Below, piece after piece: positions 57,626-64,000 of a stretch of DNA of 64,000 nt. A program made the position numbers and the translations under genes. This DNA is from Chionoecetes opilio (lineage: Eukaryota > Arthropoda > Malacostraca > Decapoda > Majidae), in assembly GCA_016584305.1 (NCBI GenBank), contig JACEEZ010018265.1:38501-102500 (forward strand). The letters run 5' to 3'. The notes under the pieces are model-generated. The model was not told the DNA's origin and made no database searches. It saw only the letters and a list, made by a program, of their open reading frames with translations. How positions within the stretch are numbered: the first letter of the stretch is position 1; each line of letters opens with the position of its first letter.

Positions 57626-60427
57626 CACACACGGGGTTTTATCCGTAGTGTGGGGGTAGCCCCCCTTTTCAAAACCTCCTAAAATTAAACTGGTAAAACA
57701 CGATATTTCTGGAAAAAGGGTTTTTAAAAAAAATTCAATGAATTTGGGCTGCTTTTACAAAATATAAACCAAATTTTTTTGTCTTCACATCAGGATTTCC
57801 CCGAAAAATAGCATTTTTAAATTTGTGATGAAAAGACTCATCGCCCAATTATCAAAGGGTTTCAAGAAAAAAAAAACCCCGTGATTTTTAGTAATATTTT
57901 TGTATATTCTTAATAAAGGGGAATTAAAAAGTTTCCGAAGTCCATTACAAGTAAATAAAAATATAGGACAAATTGAAATAGAAAATATAAAAAATACATA
58001 TATATGGTGCAAAGATCCCAAGGGAAGTACAGTTATGTGAATTTTTTTTTCTTGGGATTCTTGTGTCAGCTTTTTGGGTTTTCTTCCCCATCAAGCCCCC
58101 AATAATCCGCCATCATATGTGATTTCCCCCCGGCCCTTTAAAACCGTTCTTCCCTTGTTTTTAAATTCCCCGATGAAAAAAGCCCCCCCCTTTTTCCTCG
58201 CCACATCCCCCCTTTTTTCAAAAACTTGGCCAAAGGGTGTGTAATAGTGAACCTTGATCTCATTCTACTCCAAGATTTTCGCAGGGTCATTTGTAGCTCT
58301 TCCCCAATCTCTTTAATTTTTCCCGCTTTTTTATTCCCCAGAAAATTCTTTAAAAAACAAAAAATGCATTCCAACTCTTTTTCTTCTCATTCTTTAGTGA
58401 TAAAATTTGGGTCTCTCATTAGTTTCTTATTTTAGGTCCATCAAATATTCCAGCCTTTTTTTTCTTTTTCACTAAAAACCGGAAAAGTTTAACATATTTT
58501 GCTGAAGCATTCTCCCCTGTGATCAGAGCTTTGACGAAGCTTCACAATCCAAATTTTATGTGCAAGGGAGGAAAGGGCAATCTTCTTCCCCTTTCCCCTA
58601 AGGGTCATTGATGACATTTTTATCGCCCGATGCCAAACCCCTTCCTGAGGCCATTCTTTTTTTACCCAAAAGCTCTTGTAGCTCTACTGTCCCCCCAAAA
58701 ACCAAAAAAAGGGGTTTTTGTGTACCCTCCTTTTCGACCTAAAAAAAATTAACCAAATTTTTAAAACGACCCCCAAAAATTTAAACCCAATGAAACCATA
58801 TTGGGAACCTCTCAGGACAATTTTTGATGTTTTTATTATCTTCTTTAAATTTTAAGAATGCCCATTGGTACAGAGTCATACTTATTTCCATTGGGGTTTA
58901 AAGGAAAAACATTCAAACTTCTTTTTGGGAAATGGGCAATAAAAAGCCCCCAAACCCTTTAATCATATGCTAGCAGTCCATAAAAAAAAAGTTTGCCCTT
59001 CTAATCAGTACAAAAGACAAGCTGGCCATTTTGAATGGAAATACTTACGCAGTTCTGCTTCCCCGTTACGAAAAATGAAACCTGTGCCGGGTTTTTGCCC
59101 TTCGAAATTTTTTGTCTTAAGCAAAATTTTTTAGCAGATCTTTTGGGAGATAAAAATCTCTAAACCCAAAACTTTAAAGCAAAACTGATAAAAAGAATTT
59201 GGGTTTTTCACAATCTTCCCTCAGATTCTGGGAAAAAAACTGAGTGTCTTTTTTCACAGTGGGAGCAGGGAGCAGAGATCTGTTTCTCATTTTTTTTTTG
59301 AAGCTCAGTAAAATTTTGGGAAAAAAAAAACCGGGATTTTTTACTATTGGGAAAAAAGGTTTGAAAAGCGAAGGGATCTTGGGTTTTTTGCAAATATTTT
59401 TGTTTTCTTTTTGAAACCTTTTTCATTGGGCAAAGGGGAAAAAAATAGCAGTCATCTAAATTTATTCTTGGGTTTTCTCCAAAAAACCCTAGGCACTCCA
59501 AAATTTAAATTTAAACCTTCTTTTTCCCTTTTCCCTTTTATGATCCAAAAATCTCAACACAGGTTTTGCACACTTTTTGAGGAGCCCAAAGCTTGTTTTT
59601 GGTCTCCAAGTGGTACTTTTGAAGTAAAGCAAAATCACGCCTTTTTACCCAAAATCCCGTAATTTTGCGGGCCCCTGAGTTTTTTCAAAGTAAAGCTTCC
59701 CCCAGTAGCAAAAAAATTTTGGATCATTTGAGCACTTTCTTCTGTGAGATGTAGAGGGGGCCAAATTTTTGAGCAGGGAAAAACCAAAATGGGACAAAAA
59801 AAAAGAAAAAAGTTGTTACTACCTGAGTTTCCTTGGGAATTTTTACCCCAAAAAACCACCCCCTTAGGCATTTTTTCACAAAAAAGAAACAAAAAGGGGA
59901 AAAAACAAAAAAACTCAATTTAAAGTAAAATTCAAAAATAAAAAAAACTACCCCGGGCATTGTGTGCAAGTTTAAATGTGTTTGGTTTTTCTTTTTGTAC
60001 ATAAAGAATGGGGAAGTTATGCATGTTCAAAGGGAAAAAAAGAAAATTCTCCAGTTTTTTGGGAGACTTTAATTAAAAAAAAACCATAAAAATCCGGGGC
60101 CCCTTTTTCTACAACTACTCAATAGAAGGAAAATTTTTTGAAATTCTGAAAAAAAGGAAAATATACCTATAGCGCAAAAAAAGCGATGTGATAGAGAAAA
60201 TATAAGTAGATTTTTAATTTGCACCCCCAAATTTTGTCTAAATGTTTTTTAAAATTTCCCTTTTCCAGAACTTTTTTTTTTTTTTTTGTTTACCAGTGTC
60301 CCCCCAATGTGACCTCCCAAATTTGGGAGATCCCCTCTCCTCCCTTTGATTCCCCAAAATGATCACCTCCCTAATAACCATCTCTCACTGAACCGTACAC
60401 TTACAAAAAATATGTGAGTGTGTGTCT

Positions 60428-60430
60428 GGG

Positions 60431-60462
<32 letters not shown>

Positions 60463-60502
60463 TATATAATATATATTATAGTATATATAATATAATATAT
60501 AC

Positions 60503-60567
<65 letters not shown>

Positions 60568-60575
60568 TATATATG
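60428..60575. repeat. (TA)n microsatellite
   Basis: A TATA run with a few ACT interruptions, next to the left end of the following element. Confidence 0.95.
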
Positions 60576-60581
60576 TATTGG

Positions 60582-61780
60582 TATATACAAAGACTACTGT
60601 ATACTGGACTTGTTACTCATTTTGGGCTATTTCCAGTGGAGGCCAGTTTTGCGATTCCTGACATTTTCGTTCATCACTCCCATTTCCCTTCCTATGGTTT
60701 ATCAGTATAAATGATATACCGTTATCTTCGTAAATGTTTGTTCTATAATATTATCAAATAAAAAACTGTAAAATACACTAAAGAAATGCTATTATGAGCG
60801 AGTGAAGAAATATGCATGAACTTAATATTCATTTAAACTCTTCGCCATTTAATATTTTGCGAGAAAACATTTTACATAAAACATATCAATAAAAGCAGAC
60901 TTATATTAGCTTTCCATCGATATATTTCGTTTTCTGATAAATGAATTAGAACCATACATAAATTAGCGTTAACTAAATAAATAGCCTCATCAATCGGGAA
61001 AATTACCTGATTGAGGATGTTATTTATTTTGTTAACGCTAATGTATGCATGGTTCTAATTCATTTATCAGCAAACGAAATATATCAATGGAAAGCTAATA
61101 AAATTCCGCTTTTATTGATATGTTGCATGTAAAAAGTCTTCACGCAAAGTATTAAATGGCGAAGAGTTTAAGTGAATATTAAGTTCATGCATATATCTTC
61201 AGAATCTCATAATGGCATTTCTTTAGTGTATTTTACAGTTTTTTATTTGATAATATTATAGAACAATCATTTACGAAGATAACAGTGTATAATTTATACT
61301 GATAAACCATAGTCTACTGTATTCATGGAACACTTTTTTTACTTGCCGATCCGATTGATGCAATTTTTTTAGTTAACGCAAATTTATGCATAGTCATAAT
61401 TCATTTATCAGAAAACGAAATATATCAATGGAAAGCTAATGAAAATTCGCTTCTATTGATATGTTTAATCTAAAATGTTTCCTCGCAAAATATTAAATGG
61501 CGAAGAGTTTAAGTGAATATTACATTACGTTCGTGCATATTTCTTCACTCTCTCATAACGGCATTCTTTAGTGTATTTACTGTTTTTTATTTGAAAATCT
61601 TATAGAACAAACATTTACGTAGATAACAGTATATCATTTATACTGATAAACCACAGGAAGGGAAATGGGGGTGATGTTCGAAAATGTCAGGAATCGCAAA
61701 ACTGGCCTCCACTGGTCTTGGGCGGGTTGGCGCGGGTTACGAGTAGCAAGTCCAGTATAGAGTAGTCGTTGGTATATATA
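60582..61780. mobile_element. TIR element enclosing palindromic MITEs
   Basis: The left TATATACAAAGACTACTGTA and right end (reverse complement TATATACCAACGACTACTCT) form arms of about 110 bp, continuing through CCAGTGGAGGCCAGTTTTGC and GGAATCGCAAAACTGGCC to CTATGGTTTATCAG. No coding content. Confidence 0.65.
60694..61311. mobile_element. Palindromic MITE family copy 4, with an extra half copy to 61653
   Basis: TATGGTTTATCAGTATAAAT at the left, its near-complement at the right, and a central CATCAATCGGGAAAATTACC stem. The following 61340-61653 is a second right half without a left partner. Confidence 0.75.
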
Positions 61781-63295
61781 ACTACAGACATGAAAAAGTC
61801 GCAGTTGCATTTTTTTGAGGCTTCTAATTGAATTACTCATTTGACACTGAAAAACTACTAAAGTAATTTCAATTTCTATCAGAATATTTCCTATCTATAT
61901 GACTAAATTAAACATTAAATATGTTAAAAAAAAAAAAAAAATTACACACTTATTGTTCCGAATCTGTATCATCTGCATACATTTTTACATTCATTTTCTT
62001 GACCAAACTTTCATTAACCCGTAAGTGGTCACATTAAATAACACCAATAATACTCCTGGTCACAAAAAAACAAAAAAATTGTTTGCCTTCAAATTACCCA
62101 AAATGACCTCAGAAAATAAAAATAAATGTTAAAGGTCCAAATCACCTCGTTTAAAGGTCCTGCGGGGACCTGCCTGGCTAAGCGATGGTGCCAGATGTAC
62201 TCACTGCAACGGTGGTGCAGTACTTGCGCTCGGTGTGGTAGCCACATTTATAAACTTATCACATATTTTTCTATTCTTTACTATATATTAAAATGCAAAA
62301 ATATAATATATCACACTAAATTAGGTTTATCAAAACCACACATTGTTTGTTTATATTCCAACTTGGCACCAACGCTCCCACCACGACTCGTGGATGTCGG
62401 AGCGATAATTAATAATTTACCTCATTTTTTGTACACACTAATCACGTCTTTAGGATATTTATATCTATGAAGCATGCTTATTTATAAACAAAATAACTTG
62501 TTTTCGTGTATAAAGCACTTCATTCGCAAAATAAAAACACTTATTTTACGGAATATTTGAATATAATTTTTTTACTTACGCTAAAGGTTATTTCTGAGCG
62601 CCTTACTTCCACACTATGTCCCAAAATTATCCCGCTTTCTCAGTACTTTGCCAGGGTAAGAGCTTTGCCAGGGTGTTCCTCCCCCTGGCTGGGCGGTTAC
62701 TAACTGACCTGGGAAAGTGGGGGGTTACTGAACTCACTGAGGACGGTGGAGGGGGGGTGGTACCGTGGTAGGCGTCCCATCTGTCAAAGGGGCACAGCGT
62801 AACACCACAAGCAACAAAAGGAATAAAGTTGCAGCAAACCAACGCAGGGGTTGGCCGTTGATAAGGCACTTTACCCCAAATAGTCTAGGCGATTGGTGCA
62901 AATACAGCTAGAATTGCTCGGTTAATGATTAAAGCATGAAATTTGGCACACTTATTCCTCGCCCATAATGAATATTTTCAAGGTGGAGCCAACGGAAACA
63001 GCCCGTTTCTTAGCAACGGTTTGCTAGGAAACATTTTTAAACCCTAGCAACAAGCTATTTATGTCTTTTTTAATCTACTCCAAAAGGATGGTGCTATGTT
63101 TTTTGAACATCAAAACTATGGGAAGACATGCTTTAAAGCCACTGTGGTGTAAAAAGATAAAAAAACAGCATTTGTTTTTTTTAATTGTCTTTTTATTGAT
63201 GATGATTCCCCCTTACACTGCCCACACCTTTTTTGTATCACAATGTATGATCTCCCATTAACAGCTTCAAGTCTTTCCCCATAGTTTCGGCATTA
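61781..63295. other. Spacer without recognised gene
   Basis: AT-rich with a poly(A) tract at 61926-61941. The frames at 62126-62470 and 62627-62869 are short and show no family motif. Confidence 0.45.
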
Positions 63296-63991
63296 TCACA
63301 ATCTCCTCGGGCATGTGCAGTAAACAGTACATTTCAAGTGCGCTCGTACACATTTGCAGTCTCTACACCTGCTCCTACAACGACACTTCAGCAATTCTTG
63401 GGCGGGATGCACTGGCTTCAGGAAGGTTTGTCCACAGGGGTTTTCCACTGTTCTGGCAAGTCCATCCCCACTCAGCAGGGGAGGGCAACTGGCGATAGGG
63501 CAAAAGTAGTACGTCCCCAATAGTGCCCACCTTGCAATGCCGCCCTCTTGATATGTTGCTGTAAGGCACCCTTGGTGGGGGGAAAGAGCTGACATCTGAC
63601 GCCCTTTGCGTGTAAATAGAAGTTTTCTGACTTCGTTTGATGGAGGTACATGTCGCTGTCCTGTCATAGAGAAGGATGGTGAGTACTCTAGAGAAGCCTC
63701 AGCCTTTTCAGAGATTTGTTCCGGTGCACTATGCAACTCATAGAAGGCTTCAGTGAGTTTCATCATGTGTCTCCCACACTTTCCATGCAGTCTTCTTTCC
63801 AACTTGGCAAACTGCGACAAACCGTATCGCAGCAAACTGTGAAGCGTGGAACTCGGAAGTACCAATGATTTCTGTGGGCCGAGGGAAGCACATATCTCAT
63901 GAGCTGGGATGTAGTGAAAGTTCTTGCCACTTCCGAATGCAAACCTAATTCTAATCTTCCTAACTGCCCGCACAGTCGCTACTGCTAGCAC
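63296..63991 (-). pseudogene. C-terminal part of the CXC-motif, element-associated protein family, frameshifted
   Basis: The minus-strand frame reads GSGKNFHYIPAHEICASLGP, and later VRKLLFTRKGRQMSALSPHQ and LLKCRCRSRCRDCKCVRAHL followed by KCTVYCTC, a CXC-like cysteine cluster. Between 63850 and 63740 the expected motif (GKKTAWKVWE) is present but in a different frame, so there are at least two frameshifts. I recall that this arrangement forms the C-terminal half of long predicted proteins whose N-terminal half resembles the ORF at 18322-20955; this is from memory. The gene runs off the window at its N-terminal side. Confidence 0.55.
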
Positions 63992-64000
63992 AAACTACAT

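Larger units (their letters stand above)
54950..60410. other. Low-quality consensus region, no gene callable
   Basis: Runs of four to eight identical bases (GGGG, CCCC, AAAA, TTTT) appear far more often than anywhere else except about 14.4-16.0 kb. Where a clean counterpart exists (left arm of the inverted repeat) the differences are homopolymer lengthenings. Open frames here are short and low-complexity, and I annotate none. Confidence 0.65.

Noticed and set aside
59208..59892. Frames of 80-97 codons on both strands near 59.5 kb
   Set aside because: They lie in the homopolymer-inflated region, are Phe/Lys-rich from T and A runs, and match no family I know.
60414..60710. 98-codon frame of Ile/Tyr repeats
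   Set aside because: It is a TA microsatellite read in frame.

Overview
This looks like a repeat-dominated stretch of an arthropod genome, most likely a decapod crustacean. That is an inference from (TTAGG)n/(CCTAA)n telomere-like tracts, abundant GT, GA, ATA and TA microsatellites, tRNA-derived SINEs, and RTE-, Jockey- and CR1-like retrotransposon remnants. There are no operons and no clear host single-copy genes. The only intact-looking non-transposon gene is a nine-finger C2H2 zinc-finger gene at 2243-3103.

The left half (1-31.6 kb) is organised by a tandem segmental duplication. Copy A (about 888-6118) carries the zinc-finger gene and the tail of a CR1-like retrotransposon. Copy B (about 11463-31630) carries the same sequence in the same order, but stretched to 20 kb by at least six insertions, and its zinc-finger gene is frameshifted. 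Each copy supplies empty-site information for insertions in the other, so several element boundaries can be checked inside the window. Between the copies lie a set of TA- and TTAA-flanked MITEs and a 5'-truncated RTE-like reverse transcriptase.

The most unusual object is a unit at 17412-26874 with about 0.83 kb terminal inverted repeats (TIRs). It encloses an open reading frame of about 583 codons from a zinc-motif protein family I cannot assign to a known transposon class. The stop codon of the ORF lies in the inverted repeat. The ORF is split by an 880 bp TA-flanked element, and the right inverted repeat is split by a 5.1 kb PIF/Harbinger element that itself holds a hAT copy. A decayed fragment that appears to be the C-terminal part of the same protein family (CXC-like cysteine motif) lies at the right end of the window (63.3-64.0 kb, minus strand).

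The middle (31.6-53 kb) is a nest of transposons. A hAT element (35741-50347) contains a Jockey-like retrotransposon and a minus-strand Ty3/gypsy-type LTR element (38020-50190). One LTR of the latter is interrupted by a piggyBac element at TTAA. Behind its 5' LTR the LTR element carries an SGNH/GDSL-hydrolase-like ORF. Palindromic MITEs, one inserted inside another, and a GGGCTATATTC MITE lie within it.

The right end (53-61 kb) holds a 2.2 kb inverted repeat and a long stretch with inflated homopolymers. I read this as poor consensus quality rather than biology, and the same texture occurs at about 14.4-16.0 kb. Coding annotation there is unreliable.
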